A stretch of DNA of 64,000 bases from Pseudomonas sp. GM50 (GTDB lineage Bacteria; Pseudomonadota; Gammaproteobacteria; Pseudomonadales; Pseudomonadaceae), in contig NZ_AKJK01000018.1 in NCBI RefSeq assembly GCF_000282375.1, positions 1 to 64,000 on the forward strand, written 5' to 3'. The notes below the pieces were generated by a model that was given only the letters and a program-made list of their open reading frames with translations, ran no database searches and was not told the DNA's origin. Position 1 is the first letter of the stretch; every line of letters starts with the position of its first letter. The position numbers and the translations under genes are program-made. Positions 45,332-54,400 of the stretch are shown here, one piece after another.

Positions 45332-46450
45332 TCAAACCAATTCGGCTAAAGATGCCGGATTGAAGCCCTTCAGGTCTGCGTAATCGCCTTTTTCAACTTT
45401 GGCGGCCCAATCCTTGTCACTCAGCAGAACACGCCCTACTGCGATCAGATCAAACTCTTCGCGCTCCATGCGCTCGACGAGCCGATCCAAACTCGCAGGG
45501 GTTGATCCCTTGCCGGCAAAGGCGTTAGTAACATCATTTTCTAGCCCAACCGAACCAACACTGATGGTCGCGGCCCCGGTTACTTTCTTCGCCCAGCCCG
45601 CGCAGTTCAGGCCGTTCTCACCGTCAATTTCGGGAAATTCAGGTTCCCAGAAACGTCGCTGCGAGCAGTGCAGGACGTCGACACCGGCCTCGACCAATGG
45701 CAGCAGCCAGTCTTCCATCACAGCTGGTGTTTCAGCGACGCGTACGCCGTAGTCCTGTTGCTTCCACTGGCTGACGCGCATGATGATCGGGAATTCAGGG
45801 CCAACAGCATCACGAACGGCAGACACTATCTCACTGGCAAAACGCGAGCGTTCCTTGATCGTCGGGCCGCCGTAGCGGTCGGTGCGCAGATTGGTACCAG
45901 ACCAGAAAAACTGATCGATCAAATAACCATGGGCTCCGTGGATCTCAACGGTATCGAAGCCCAGTCGTTTGGCATCCGCTGCGGCCTTGGCGAACGCTGC
46001 TACCGTGTCGGCAATGTCCTCTTCACTCATCGCCACACCACGCAGGTCACCTGGCGAATCAAGGCCCGACGGGCTTTCCACGGGCGCATCTGGCTCCCAG
46101 TCGTTGATGTAACGCGTGGCACCGGTGTGCCAGATCTGCGGTGCCATGCGCCCGCCAGCGTTGTGGACCGCATCGATCACGTTTTTCCACCCCGCCAGCG
46201 CCGCTTCGCCGTGAAAAAAAGGAATGCCGGAGTCATTGCGCGATGCAGGGCGATCAATCACGGTGCCTTCCGACAATATCAGCCCGACACCTCCCTCTGC
46301 CCGCCGCCGGTAATAGGCAGCGCTCGCTTCACCCGGGATGCCTTCGGGTGAGAACAGACGCGTCATCGGCGCCATGACAATCCGGTTTTTCAGTTCAAGC
46401 GACCGGATGGAAAGAGGACGAAATAAAACGCTGGTATCAAGCTTTAACAT
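45332..46450 (-). CDS. Old Yellow Enzyme family NADH:flavin oxidoreductase
   Basis: 372 residues from ATG 46450 (GGAGT about nine bases upstream); a frame 60 bases longer lacks family support. FMN barrel: LFRPLSIRSLELKNRIVMAPMTRLFSPEGIPGEASAAYY, then EIHGAHGYLIDQFFW with the His/His pair that positions the substrate, GTNLRTDRYGG, and GRVLLSDKDWAAKV. It reduces activated C=C bonds of electrophiles using NADPH. Divergent from an HxlR regulator, the common setting for quinone- or electrophile-responsive reductases. Confidence 0.93.
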   Translation of the reverse strand: MLKLDTSVLFRPLSIRSLELKNRIVMAPMTRLFSPEGIPGEASAAYYRRRAEGGVGLILSEGTVIDRPASRNDSGIPFFHGEAALAGWKNVIDAVHNAGGRMAPQIWHTGATRYINDWEPDAPVESPSGLDSPGDLRGVAMSEEDIADTVAAFAKAAADAKRLGFDTVEIHGAHGYLIDQFFWSGTNLRTDRYGGPTIKERSRFASEIVSAVRDAVGPEFPIIMRVSQWKQQDYGVRVAETPAVMEDWLLPLVEAGVDVLHCSQRRFWEPEFPEIDGENGLNCAGWAKKVTGAATISVGSVGLENDVTNAFAGKGSTPASLDRLVERMEREEFDLIAVGRVLLSDKDWAAKVEKGDYADLKGFNPASLAELV

Positions 46451-46500
46451 TGGATGGACTCCATTTGCTTTTGGAAGCCACATAAGTATATTTTGTAGAC

Positions 46501-46536
46501 CTAATGTCAATTAGGCACCTAGAGTCGCCTAGGTAT
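46501..46536. promoter_or_regulatory. Paired inverted repeats between OYE and hxlR-type genes
   Basis: CCTAAT-GTCA-ATTAGG (46500-46515) is followed by ACCTAG-AGTCGC-CTAGGT (46517-46534). Both are perfect six-base arms around a gap of four or six. They lie between the divergent genes, 20-50 bp before the regulator start, where HxlR operators are expected. Confidence 0.6.
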
Positions 46537-46552
46537 ACATGAGGAAACTTCG

Positions 46553-46936
46553 ATGCTGGAATTAAAGCCGCAATGTTTTTCGTCAGACTGCCCAAGCCGG
46601 GCGCTGTTCGACCAAATCGCAGACAAGTGGTCGATGATGGTTCTGGCGGTGCTTGATGATGGGCCGCATCGCTTCAATGCCATCAGGCGTCGCCTGGAGG
46701 GCGTCACTCAGAAAGCACTGACACAGTCCCTGCGGCGGTTGGAACGAAATGGTCTCGTCTCGCGCCAGATCATTTCGTTCTCGCCCGTGGCAGTGCAGTA
46801 TGAGATCACCCCACTTGGTCTAACACTGCAGCAGCCATTTCGCGAATTGCATAAATGGACGCTCGACAAATTGCCTGAGGTTGAAACGGCCCGGTTGAAG
46901 TTTGACGAGGCCGCGCAGGTAAGCCTGACGAAGTGA
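46553..46936 (+). CDS. HxlR-family redox/electrophile-sensing regulator
   Basis: 127 residues. HxlR/DUF24 winged HTH: LFDQIADKWSMMVLAVLDDGPHRFNAIRRRLEGVTQKALTQSLRRLERNGLVSRQ. Two N-terminal cysteines (Cys8 and Cys13) lie just before it, and a single N-terminal Cys is the thiol sensor in the QorR/YodB subgroup. Expected to repress the divergent OYE gene until modified by a quinone or aldehyde. Confidence 0.9.
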   Translation: MLELKPQCFSSDCPSRALFDQIADKWSMMVLAVLDDGPHRFNAIRRRLEGVTQKALTQSLRRLERNGLVSRQIISFSPVAVQYEITPLGLTLQQPFRELHKWTLDKLPEVETARLKFDEAAQVSLTK

Positions 46937-47325
46937 TTTTTTATTGACTCGCCGCCACTGCCCATCTGAAACGCATGACTTCGCAGGTTTACTCGCGGTA
47001 TCCCTAAACCTACCAACGCCACATTAAGTGCCTAATTGACTCTAGGTTTATCGCGTATGTACCGTCTTGGTGTTCTGTCAGAAATCGCCATAAGCGATCA
47101 CTCGTACACCCGATGCGAGCGGGGGCAAATAGGGGGGCAAATTTCAATTTTTTTGCCAGAAACCATTGTCCTAGAGCCCAGTCAAAATGTTTTTTGGCGA
47201 TCCGGACAGTCTTCAATAGCGGCATGCCAATCCCGCCGCCAAAGATTATTTGAAACAGCCCTAAAGTTACGCCAAGCCCGGTCGATAAAGCGGCGGGTAT
47301 TCAGCATCAGAAGTTAAGGATAACG
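46937..47325. other. 390-bp region after the HxlR gene
   Basis: Contains GTGCCTAATTGAC (47028-47040), an exact inverted copy of GTCAATTAGGCAC at 46506-46518 on the other side of the regulator, followed by TCTAGGTTTA. A tandem GGGGGCAAAT pair (47121-47130 and 47133-47142, spacing 12) is the other notable element. No gene is convincing here. Confidence 0.5.
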
Positions 47326-47676
47326 ATGGCAATGGTCTTTTGTCGTGCATGCGCCAAGGAAATTCACGAAACAGCCCCAATCTGCCCCCAATGCGGAGCG
47401 AGCCAACACGTTGCCCGGGCGGCACCGGCTGACATCGATTCGCCATGGCTGGCCATTGTCTCGTTGATATTGGGCATCATCTGCATACTTACCCTGATTG
47501 ATGACTCCCCGTGGGATAGAAGTACCCTATTCGGAATGAGCATCTTCTCCGTCGCCAGCCTCGCTTGCGGCATCATCAGTATCAATCAAAAAAGACCAGG
47601 AAATAATCTCGCGATTGCTGGCGTTGTATTGTCGGTTATTGCGACGCTTTGTTTCGCTGGGCTATCGCTAGACTAA
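47326..47676 (+). CDS. Zinc-ribbon membrane protein with DUF4190-like helices
   Basis: 116 residues. N-terminal zinc ribbon CRACAKEIHETAPICPQCGA with four Cys in two CxxC pairs (6-26), a short linker, then two or three hydrophobic helices (LAIVSLILGIICILTLI; IFSVASLACGIISIN; LAIAGVVLSVIATLCFAG). Ribosome site AAGGAT. Function of the family is not known. Next gene has the same zinc ribbon on a different membrane domain, 16 bp downstream. Confidence 0.8.
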   Translation: MAMVFCRACAKEIHETAPICPQCGASQHVARAAPADIDSPWLAIVSLILGIICILTLIDDSPWDRSTLFGMSIFSVASLACGIISINQKRPGNNLAIAGVVLSVIATLCFAGLSLD

Positions 47677-47691
47677 TTTTAGGGAAAAAAT

Positions 47692-48147
47692 ATGAGCATG
47701 GTTTTTTGTCGCGGTTGTGCCAAGGAAATTCACAGCACTGCTACGGCCTGCCCGCAATGCGGCGCGCCTCAGGCATTCCAGCCAACACGCGCGTTATCAG
47801 CCGGTATACCTGAAACAGGCAATCCGTACCTTGAGGTGCTCAAGAAATATACAGTATTCACTGGCCGTGCGAGCCGAAGGGAGTACTGGATGTTTATTTT
47901 GATCAACCTTGGGATCGCTATATTGCTCGGCATTATTGACGCCCTTCTGGGTGCCAAAGGATTTATTTCAAATGCCTATAGCCTGGCCATGTTTGTTCCT
48001 AGTATTGCTGCGGCCATTCGTCGGATGCACGACACCAATCGCAGTGGCTGGTGGATCTTGCTGCCTATCGTGAACATCGTCTTCCTGGCCCAGGACAGTC
48101 AACCGGGCGACAACCGTTTCGGCCCGAACCCTAAAGGGATCAACTGA
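47692..48147 (+). CDS. Zinc-ribbon DUF805 membrane protein
   Basis: 151 residues. The N-terminal 26 residues (CRGCAKEIHSTATACPQCGAP) are nearly the same as those of the gene before. Then a DUF805 domain: YTVFTGRASRREYWMFILINL, IAAAIRRMHDTNRSGWWILLPIVN and the end PGDNRFGPNPKG. DUF805 proteins are inner-membrane proteins of unknown role. The shared ribbon suggests a common binding partner or a domain-swap duplication. Confidence 0.85.
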   Translation: MSMVFCRGCAKEIHSTATACPQCGAPQAFQPTRALSAGIPETGNPYLEVLKKYTVFTGRASRREYWMFILINLGIAILLGIIDALLGAKGFISNAYSLAMFVPSIAAAIRRMHDTNRSGWWILLPIVNIVFLAQDSQPGDNRFGPNPKGIN

Positions 48148-48171
48148 GATCAGTCCCGCAAGACGCTAATC

Positions 48172-48200
48172 GAGACGGCCGCAATGGCCGTCTCTTTGTT
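48172..48200 (+). terminator. Intrinsic terminator after zinc-ribbon genes
   Basis: GAGACGGCC-GCAAT-GGCCGTCTC (48172-48194) is a perfect 9-bp stem followed by TTTGTTT. Confidence 0.85.
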
Positions 48201-48324
48201 TGAACCGTTGGCAACACTTCCAATCCGTCCGATCTTTGCACTCCTCGCAACACACAATTGTCATCATTTCATTTGAAAGCCCGCCAATGGGAGGTGCATG
48301 CTAGAGGGCTCGCAATGAACTTAT

Positions 48325-48339
48325 ATCATTCCGAATGAT
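48325..48339. promoter_or_regulatory. Palindrome upstream of the mexE-type gene
   Basis: ATCATTC-C-GAATGAT, perfect seven-base arms around one base, 84-98 bp before the MexE-like ATG. No MexT-box consensus could be read here. It could be the site of a regulator of this pump, which is not encoded in the window. Confidence 0.4.
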
Positions 48340-48422
48340 AGTTACCTTCGGTTCATTCGATTCGTGCCATACAACCCCGCCAAGCATCATCCGTCCATCT
48401 CAATACATTGGCGGATGCATCC

Positions 48423-49676
48423 ATGGAACAGTCACTCAAACATTTGCGCTTCCCCTTGGCCCTGTTGGCCGTGCTGGTGATGAGCGCTTGCGGCAAGACC
48501 CCGGACGCTGCCGCAACCATGCCCGCGGCCAAAGTCAGCGTGGCCAAGGTGCTGGAACAACCGGTCAACGAGTGGGACGAATTCACCGGGCGCCTTGAAG
48601 CGCCGGAAACGGTAGAGATTCGTCCACGGGTTTCCGGCCAGATCGATGATGTGGCCTTCACCGAAGGCGCGTTGGTCAAGAAAGGTGACCTGCTGTTCCA
48701 GATCGACCCACGCCCATTCCAGGCTGAGGTCCGCCGCCTCGAAGCCCTGGTTGCCCAAGCTCGCGCCACGGCCACCCGCAGCGAAAACGAATCCCAGCGC
48801 GGCGAACGCCTGCGCACCAGCAACGCGATTTCCGCCGAACTCGCCGACTCGCGCACCAGCGCGGCTCAAGAAGCCCGCGCCGCCGTCGGCGCTCTCCAGG
48901 CCCAATTGGACCTGGCCAAACTGAACCTGAGTTTCACCCGCGTCACTGCGCCTATCAGCGGCCGTGTCAGCCGTGCGGAAATCACCGCCGGTAACCTGGT
49001 GACCGCCGATACCACCGCGTTGACCAGCGTGGTGTCTACCGACAAGGTCTACGCCTACTTCGACGCCGACGAGCGTGTCTTCCTTAAATACACCCAGCTC
49101 GCCCGCCAGGGCCAACGCGGCGCAACCACGCCGGTTTACCTCGGCCTGTCCAATGAAGACGGCAACCCGCACCAGGGCCAGATGAACTTCGTCGACAACC
49201 AGGTCAACCCGAAGACCGGCACCATCCGCGGGCGCGCGGTGTTCGACAACAGCGACGGCACCTACACCCCAGGTCTTTATGCACGCCTGAAACTGGTGGG
49301 CAGCGGCACTTACTCCGCGGTGTTGATCAATGACGAAGCGGTCGGTACCGACCTGGGTAAAAAGTTCGTGCTGGTGATGGATGCCGACAACAAAACGGCT
49401 TACCGCCCCGTCGAACTGGGTCCGAAGATCGAAGGTCTGCGCATCGTGCGCAGCGGCCTGAACAAGGACGACACCATCATCGTCAAGGGCTTGCAACGGG
49501 TTCGCCCTGGTTCACCGGTCACCCCTGAAGTGATCCCGATGGCCAGCCAGGAAACCCTCGCGGCTCTGGCTCAACAACGACAAGCGCTGGAAGCCAGCAA
49601 CCTGCCCCAAGTCGCACCTGCCAAGGTTGCGCCGGGTACGGTTGTGAAAGTGGCTGCTGCGACTCCACGCGGTTAA
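48423..49676 (+). CDS. mexE: RND efflux periplasmic adaptor, MexE-like
   Basis: 417 residues from ATG 48423; a TTG 15 bases before is possible. Lipobox VMSAC with Cys23, so the protein is a lipid-anchored periplasmic adaptor. VEIRPRVSGQIDDVAFTEGALVKKGDLLFQIDPRPF (biotinyl-lipoyl domain), a coiled-coil hairpin about 105-150, then beta-barrel and membrane-proximal domains. The sequence follows MexE of the MexEF-OprN pump. 12 bp before the inner-membrane pump gene. Confidence 0.94.
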   Translation: MEQSLKHLRFPLALLAVLVMSACGKTPDAAATMPAAKVSVAKVLEQPVNEWDEFTGRLEAPETVEIRPRVSGQIDDVAFTEGALVKKGDLLFQIDPRPFQAEVRRLEALVAQARATATRSENESQRGERLRTSNAISAELADSRTSAAQEARAAVGALQAQLDLAKLNLSFTRVTAPISGRVSRAEITAGNLVTADTTALTSVVSTDKVYAYFDADERVFLKYTQLARQGQRGATTPVYLGLSNEDGNPHQGQMNFVDNQVNPKTGTIRGRAVFDNSDGTYTPGLYARLKLVGSGTYSAVLINDEAVGTDLGKKFVLVMDADNKTAYRPVELGPKIEGLRIVRSGLNKDDTIIVKGLQRVRPGSPVTPEVIPMASQETLAALAQQRQALEASNLPQVAPAKVAPGTVVKVAAATPRG

Positions 49677-49688
49677 GGGATCTCTACG

Positions 49689-52600
49689 ATGAATTTTTCC
49701 CAATTCTTCATTTCACGGCCGATCTTCGCAGCGGTACTGTCGCTGCTGATCCTGATCGCCGGCGCCATCTCGCTGTTCCAGTTGCCGATCAGCGAATACC
49801 CGGAAGTGGTTCCGCCGACCGTTGTGGTCCGTGCCAACTTCCCGGGCGCCAACCCTAAAGTCATCGGTGAAACCGTGGCCGCTCCACTGGAGCAAGCCAT
49901 CACCGGCGTCGAGAACATGCTGTACATGTCCTCGCAGTCCACCGCCGACGGCAAGATCACCCTGACCATCACCTTTGCGCTGGGCACCGACCTGGACAAC
50001 GCACAGGTGCAGGTGCAGAACCGCGTGACCCGGACCGAGCCCAAGCTTCCCGAGGAAGTGACGCGCATCGGTATCACCGTCGACAAGGCTTCGCCCGACC
50101 TGACCATGGTTGTGCACTTGACCTCGCCGGACAAACGCTACGACATGCTCTACCTGTCCAACTACGCCTTGCTCAACATCAAGGATGAGCTGGCGCGTCT
50201 GGGCGGTGTCGGTGATGTGCAGCTGTTCGGTATGGGCGATTACTCGCTGCGGGTATGGCTCGATCCGAACAAGACTGCTTCGCGCAACCTGACCGCAACC
50301 GATGTGGTCACTGCGATTCGTGAACAGAACCGTCAAGTGGCGGCCGGTGCCCTGGGCGCTCCGCCTGCGCCGAATGCCACCGCGTTCCAGCTGTCGGTCA
50401 ACACCCAAGGCCGCCTGGTTTCCGAGGAAGAGTTCGAGAACATCATTATTCGTTCCGGCGAGAATGGTGAAATCACTCGCCTGAAAGACATCGCTCGCGT
50501 CGAACTCGGCTCCAGCCAATACGCGCTGCGTTCCTTGCTGAACAACCAGCCGGCGGTGGCGATCCCGATCTTCCAGCGCCCTGGCTCCAACGCGATCCAG
50601 ATCTCCAACGACGTTCGGGAGAAAATGGCCGAACTGAAGAAGAACTTCCCGGAAGGCATGGACTTCAGCATCGTCTATGACCCGACGATCTTCGTGCGCG
50701 GCTCCATCGAGGCGGTGGTTCATACCCTCTTCGAAGCGCTGATCCTGGTTGTACTCGTGGTGATCCTGTTCCTGCAAACCTGGCGCGCCTCGATCATTCC
50801 GTTGGTGGCAGTGCCTGTTTCGCTGATCGGTACGTTTGCCGTGATGCACCTGTTCGGCTTCTCGTTAAACGCCTTGTCGCTGTTCGGATTGGTACTGGCC
50901 ATCGGTATCGTGGTCGACGATGCGATTGTGGTGGTGGAGAACGTCGAGCGAAACATCGAGCTCGGATTAACCCCTGTCGAAGCCACCAAGCGTGCGATGC
51001 GCGAAGTGACCGGTCCGATCATCGCGACGGCGCTGGTGTTGTGCGCGGTGTTTATCCCGGCGGCGTTCATCTCCGGCTTGACCGGGCAGTTCTATAAACA
51101 GTTCGCCCTGACGATTGCAATTTCGACCGTGATCTCGGCCTTCAACTCCCTGACTCTGTCGCCGGCGCTGGCCGCCGTGTTGCTCAAGAGCCATGACGCG
51201 CCGAAAGACCGCTTCTCCAGGGTTCTGGACAAGATCTTCGGTGGCTGGTTATTCCGTCCGTTCAACCGCTTCTTTGACAAAGCCAGTCATGGTTATGTCG
51301 GCACCGTGGGCCGGGTTATCCGCAGCAGCGGTATCGCCTTGCTCGTGTACGCCGGCCTGATGGTGCTGACGTTCTTCGGTTTCTCCAATACCCCGACCGG
51401 TTTCGTACCCGGCCAGGACAAGCAATACCTGGTGGCCTTCGCGCAACTGCCGGATGCCGCGAGCCTGGACCGTACCGAAGACGTGATCAAGCGCATGTCC
51501 GACCTGGCCCTGAAACAGCCTGGCGTGGAAAGCGCGGTGGCCTTCCCGGGTCTGTCGATCAACGGTTTCACCAACAGCCCTAACGCCGGCATCGTGTTCG
51601 TCACCCTGAAACCGTTCGACCAGCGCAAGGATCCGAGCATGTCCGCCGGTGCGATTGCCGGTGCATTGAACGGCCAATACGCCGGGATTCAGGAAGCCTA
51701 CATGGCGATCTTTCCGCCGCCGCCGGTACAAGGCCTGGGCACCATTGGCGGTTTCCGCCTGCAGATCGAAGACCGGGGCAACCTGGGCTATGACGAGCTG
51801 TACAAAGAAACCATGAACATCATCACCAAAAGCCACAGCGTGCCGGAACTGGCCGGCCTGTTCACCAGCTACACCGTGAACGTGCCGCAGGTCGATGCCG
51901 CCATCGACCGGGAAAAAGCCAAGACCCACGGCGTGGCCGTCAGCGACATCTTCGACACCCTGCAGATCTATCTGGGCTCGCTGTATGCCAACGACTTCAA
52001 CCGCTTCGGTCGCACCTATCAGGTCAACGTTCAGGCTGAGCAGCAGTTCCGTCTCGAATCGGACCAGATCGGTCAGCTGAAAGTCCGTAACAACCGGGGC
52101 GAGATGATTCCGCTGGCGACCTTCATCAAGGTCAGCGACACCTCGGGGCCGGACCGCGTGATGCACTACAACGGTTTCATCACCGCTGAAATCAACGGTG
52201 CGGCAGCCCCCGGCTACAGCTCCGGCCAGGCCGAGAAAGCCATCGAGAAACTGCTCAAGGACGAATTGCCCAACGGCATGACCTACGAGTGGACCGACCT
52301 GACCTACCAGCAGATTCTGTCCGGCAACACGGCGCTGTTCGTGTTCCCGCTCTGCGTACTGCTGGCGTTCCTGGTACTCGCGGCTCAATACGAAAGCTGG
52401 AGCCTGCCACTGGCGGTGATCCTGATCGTACCGATGACCCTGCTGTCGGCCATTACCGGTGTGATTGCCTCGGGCGGTGACAACAACATCTTCACCCAGA
52501 TCGGCCTGATCGTACTGGTGGGACTTGCGTGTAAGAACGCGATTCTGATCGTCGAGTTTGCCAAGGACAAACAGGAAGAAGGCCTCGGCCCGCTGGCAGC

Positions 52601-52868
52601 GGTGCTGGAAGCTTGCCGTCTGCGTCTGCGGCCGATCCTGATGACCTCCTTCGCGTTCATCATGGGTGTGGTGCCTCTGGTTTTCTCCAGCGGTGCCGGT
52701 GCTGAAATGCGTCATGCCATGGGTGTGGCGGTGTTCTCCGGGATGCTCGGGGTGACCTTTTTCGGTCTGTTGCTGACGCCGGTGTTCTACGTACTGATTC
52801 GCAACTTTGTGGAGCGCGGTGAAGCGCGCAAAGCGGCCAAGGCGCTGAAACTGGAGGCACAACAATGA
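49689..52868 (+). CDS. mexF: RND efflux inner-membrane pump, MexF-like
   Basis: 1059 residues. Twelve transmembrane helices and two large periplasmic loops; the central proton relay in TM4 (GLVLAIGIVVDDAIVVVENVERN, with DD) and family motifs in TM10-12 (GLIVLVGLACKNAILIVEFA; LRPILMTSFAFIMGVVPLVFSSGAG) are complete. Closest in sequence to MexF, which exports chloramphenicol, fluoroquinolones, trimethoprim and quinolone-signal precursors in P. aeruginosa. Stop overlaps oprN by ATGA. Confidence 0.95.
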   Translation: MNFSQFFISRPIFAAVLSLLILIAGAISLFQLPISEYPEVVPPTVVVRANFPGANPKVIGETVAAPLEQAITGVENMLYMSSQSTADGKITLTITFALGTDLDNAQVQVQNRVTRTEPKLPEEVTRIGITVDKASPDLTMVVHLTSPDKRYDMLYLSNYALLNIKDELARLGGVGDVQLFGMGDYSLRVWLDPNKTASRNLTATDVVTAIREQNRQVAAGALGAPPAPNATAFQLSVNTQGRLVSEEEFENIIIRSGENGEITRLKDIARVELGSSQYALRSLLNNQPAVAIPIFQRPGSNAIQISNDVREKMAELKKNFPEGMDFSIVYDPTIFVRGSIEAVVHTLFEALILVVLVVILFLQTWRASIIPLVAVPVSLIGTFAVMHLFGFSLNALSLFGLVLAIGIVVDDAIVVVENVERNIELGLTPVEATKRAMREVTGPIIATALVLCAVFIPAAFISGLTGQFYKQFALTIAISTVISAFNSLTLSPALAAVLLKSHDAPKDRFSRVLDKIFGGWLFRPFNRFFDKASHGYVGTVGRVIRSSGIALLVYAGLMVLTFFGFSNTPTGFVPGQDKQYLVAFAQLPDAASLDRTEDVIKRMSDLALKQPGVESAVAFPGLSINGFTNSPNAGIVFVTLKPFDQRKDPSMSAGAIAGALNGQYAGIQEAYMAIFPPPPVQGLGTIGGFRLQIEDRGNLGYDELYKETMNIITKSHSVPELAGLFTSYTVNVPQVDAAIDREKAKTHGVAVSDIFDTLQIYLGSLYANDFNRFGRTYQVNVQAEQQFRLESDQIGQLKVRNNRGEMIPLATFIKVSDTSGPDRVMHYNGFITAEINGAAAPGYSSGQAEKAIEKLLKDELPNGMTYEWTDLTYQQILSGNTALFVFPLCVLLAFLVLAAQYESWSLPLAVILIVPMTLLSAITGVIASGGDNNIFTQIGLIVLVGLACKNAILIVEFAKDKQEEGLGPLAAVLEACRLRLRPILMTSFAFIMGVVPLVFSSGAGAEMRHAMGVAVFSGMLGVTFFGLLLTPVFYVLIRNFVERGEARKAAKALKLEAQQ

Positions 52869-54286
52869 GCCTGAAAGCCTTCCTGCCGAGCCTTCTGGTG
52901 CTGGCCCTGAGTGCCTGCGCCGTTGGCCCGGACTACAAAACCCCAGCGACGGAGGCGGCCAACATAACGGCCGCCACCGATGGCAGCGCCGGTCAGAAGA
53001 ACTTCGACCGTGCACGTTTCGAAGGTATCTGGTGGCAGCAGTTCGACGATCCGACCCTCAACCAGTTGGTGACGCAATCCTTGCAAGGCAACCGTGATTT
53101 GCGCGTGGCCTTCGCTCGCTGGAAAGCGGCCCGGGCTATTCGCGATGACGCCAGCAATGACGCCATGCCGACCATCACCAGCCGCGCGAGCAGTGATCTG
53201 GCCAAAGGACAGATTCCCGGCCAGACCACTAAACGCGTCAGCAGTGAACGCTATGACCTGGGCCTGGACATGGCCTGGGAACTGGACTTGTTCGGTCGCA
53301 TCCAGCGCAACCTGGAATCCAGCGACGCTGAACAGCAGGCGGCCGAAGCCGATCTTTACCAACTGCAAGTCACCATGATTGCCGAACTGGTGGACGCCTA
53401 TGGCCAACTGCGCGGCGCACAGCTGCGGGAAAAAATCGCCCTGGCCAACCTGAACAACCAGCAGGAATCGCGCAAGATCACTGAAAGCCTGCGTGATGCC
53501 GGTGTCGGCGATCAGCTGGACGTGGTTCGCGCCGATGCACGCCTGGCCTCTGTCGAAGCCAGCGTGCCGCAACTGCAGGCCGAACAGGTTCGTCAGCGCA
53601 ACCGCATCGCCACCCTGCTGGGTGAGCGTCCAGACAAACTGACCGTCGACCTGAGTCCAAAAGACTTGCCGGCGATCGCCAAGGCACTGCCCATCGGTGA
53701 TCCGGGCGAACTGCTGCAACGGCGTCCGGACATCCGCAGCGCCGAACGCAAACTGGCCGCCGCCACCGCCCGTATCGGCGTGGCCAAGGCTGATTTGTTC
53801 CCACGGGTCAGCCTCAGCGGCTTCCTCGGTTTCACCGCCGGGCGCGGATCGCAGATCGGCTCCTCGGCGGCCAACGCTTGGGCACTGGGCCCAAGCATTA
53901 CCTGGGCGGCGTTTGACCTGGGCAGTGTGCGCGCCCGTTTGCGCGGCGCCGATGCTGAAGCCGAAGGCGCCCTGGCGACCTACGAGCAGCAAGTACTGCT
54001 GGCACTGGAAGAATCGGAAAATGCCTTCAGCGATTACGGCAAACGTCAGCAGCGCCTGATCTCGCTGATTCGTCAAAGCGAATCAAGCCGCGCCGCTGCG
54101 GACCTGGCCGACATTCGCTACCGCGAAGGCACCGTGGACTTCCTCGTACTGCTCGATGCCCAGCGCGAGCGTCTGGCAGCCGAAGACACCCAGGCCCAGG
54201 CCGAAGTCGATTTGTATCGCGGCATTGTCGCGATCTACAAAGCCCTTGGCGGCGGCTGGCAGCCAGAGACGGTCGCCAGCAAGTAA
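52865..54286 (+). CDS. oprN: RND outer-membrane channel lipoprotein, OprN-like
   Basis: 473 residues. Lipobox LSAC with Cys18, then AVGPDYKTP, typical of the TolC/NodT family. Two repeats of the outer-membrane efflux protein fold; DLGLDMAWELDLFGRIQRNLESSDA and RIGVAKADLFPRVSLSGFLGFTAG are the family words. Starts in the ATGA that ends mexF, completing the tripartite pump. Ends before an intrinsic terminator. Confidence 0.94.
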   Translation: MSLKAFLPSLLVLALSACAVGPDYKTPATEAANITAATDGSAGQKNFDRARFEGIWWQQFDDPTLNQLVTQSLQGNRDLRVAFARWKAARAIRDDASNDAMPTITSRASSDLAKGQIPGQTTKRVSSERYDLGLDMAWELDLFGRIQRNLESSDAEQQAAEADLYQLQVTMIAELVDAYGQLRGAQLREKIALANLNNQQESRKITESLRDAGVGDQLDVVRADARLASVEASVPQLQAEQVRQRNRIATLLGERPDKLTVDLSPKDLPAIAKALPIGDPGELLQRRPDIRSAERKLAAATARIGVAKADLFPRVSLSGFLGFTAGRGSQIGSSAANAWALGPSITWAAFDLGSVRARLRGADAEAEGALATYEQQVLLALEESENAFSDYGKRQQRLISLIRQSESSRAAADLADIRYREGTVDFLVLLDAQRERLAAEDTQAQAEVDLYRGIVAIYKALGGGWQPETVASK

Positions 54287-54332
54287 CGTTTTAACGAGCT
54301 CCTTTGGTTGGCCGCAACCAACCAATTCCTTT

Positions 54333-54368
54333 GCCCCGCGCCTCATTCGGTCGCGGGGCTTTTTTTTG
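54333..54368 (+). terminator. Intrinsic terminator after oprN
   Basis: GCCCCGCG-CCTCATTCGGT-CGCGGGGC (54333-54359) is a perfect 8-bp GC-rich stem followed by eight T. Confidence 0.9.
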
Positions 54369-54400
54369 GTTGCATGTCCTAGTCCAAACACCACATTCCC

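Noticed and set aside
47121..47142. GGGGGCAAAT tandem pair as an integrase attachment site
   Set aside because: No integrase gene and no tRNA gene is near, so the pair is only noted.
48432..50849. Long minus-strand frames over mexE and mexF (354 and 378 codons)
   Set aside because: Antisense to MexE and MexF coding sequence and without family resemblance.
51249..53015. A 588-codon minus-strand frame over mexF and oprN
   Set aside because: Antisense to strongly conserved pump genes, no domain, no ribosome site.
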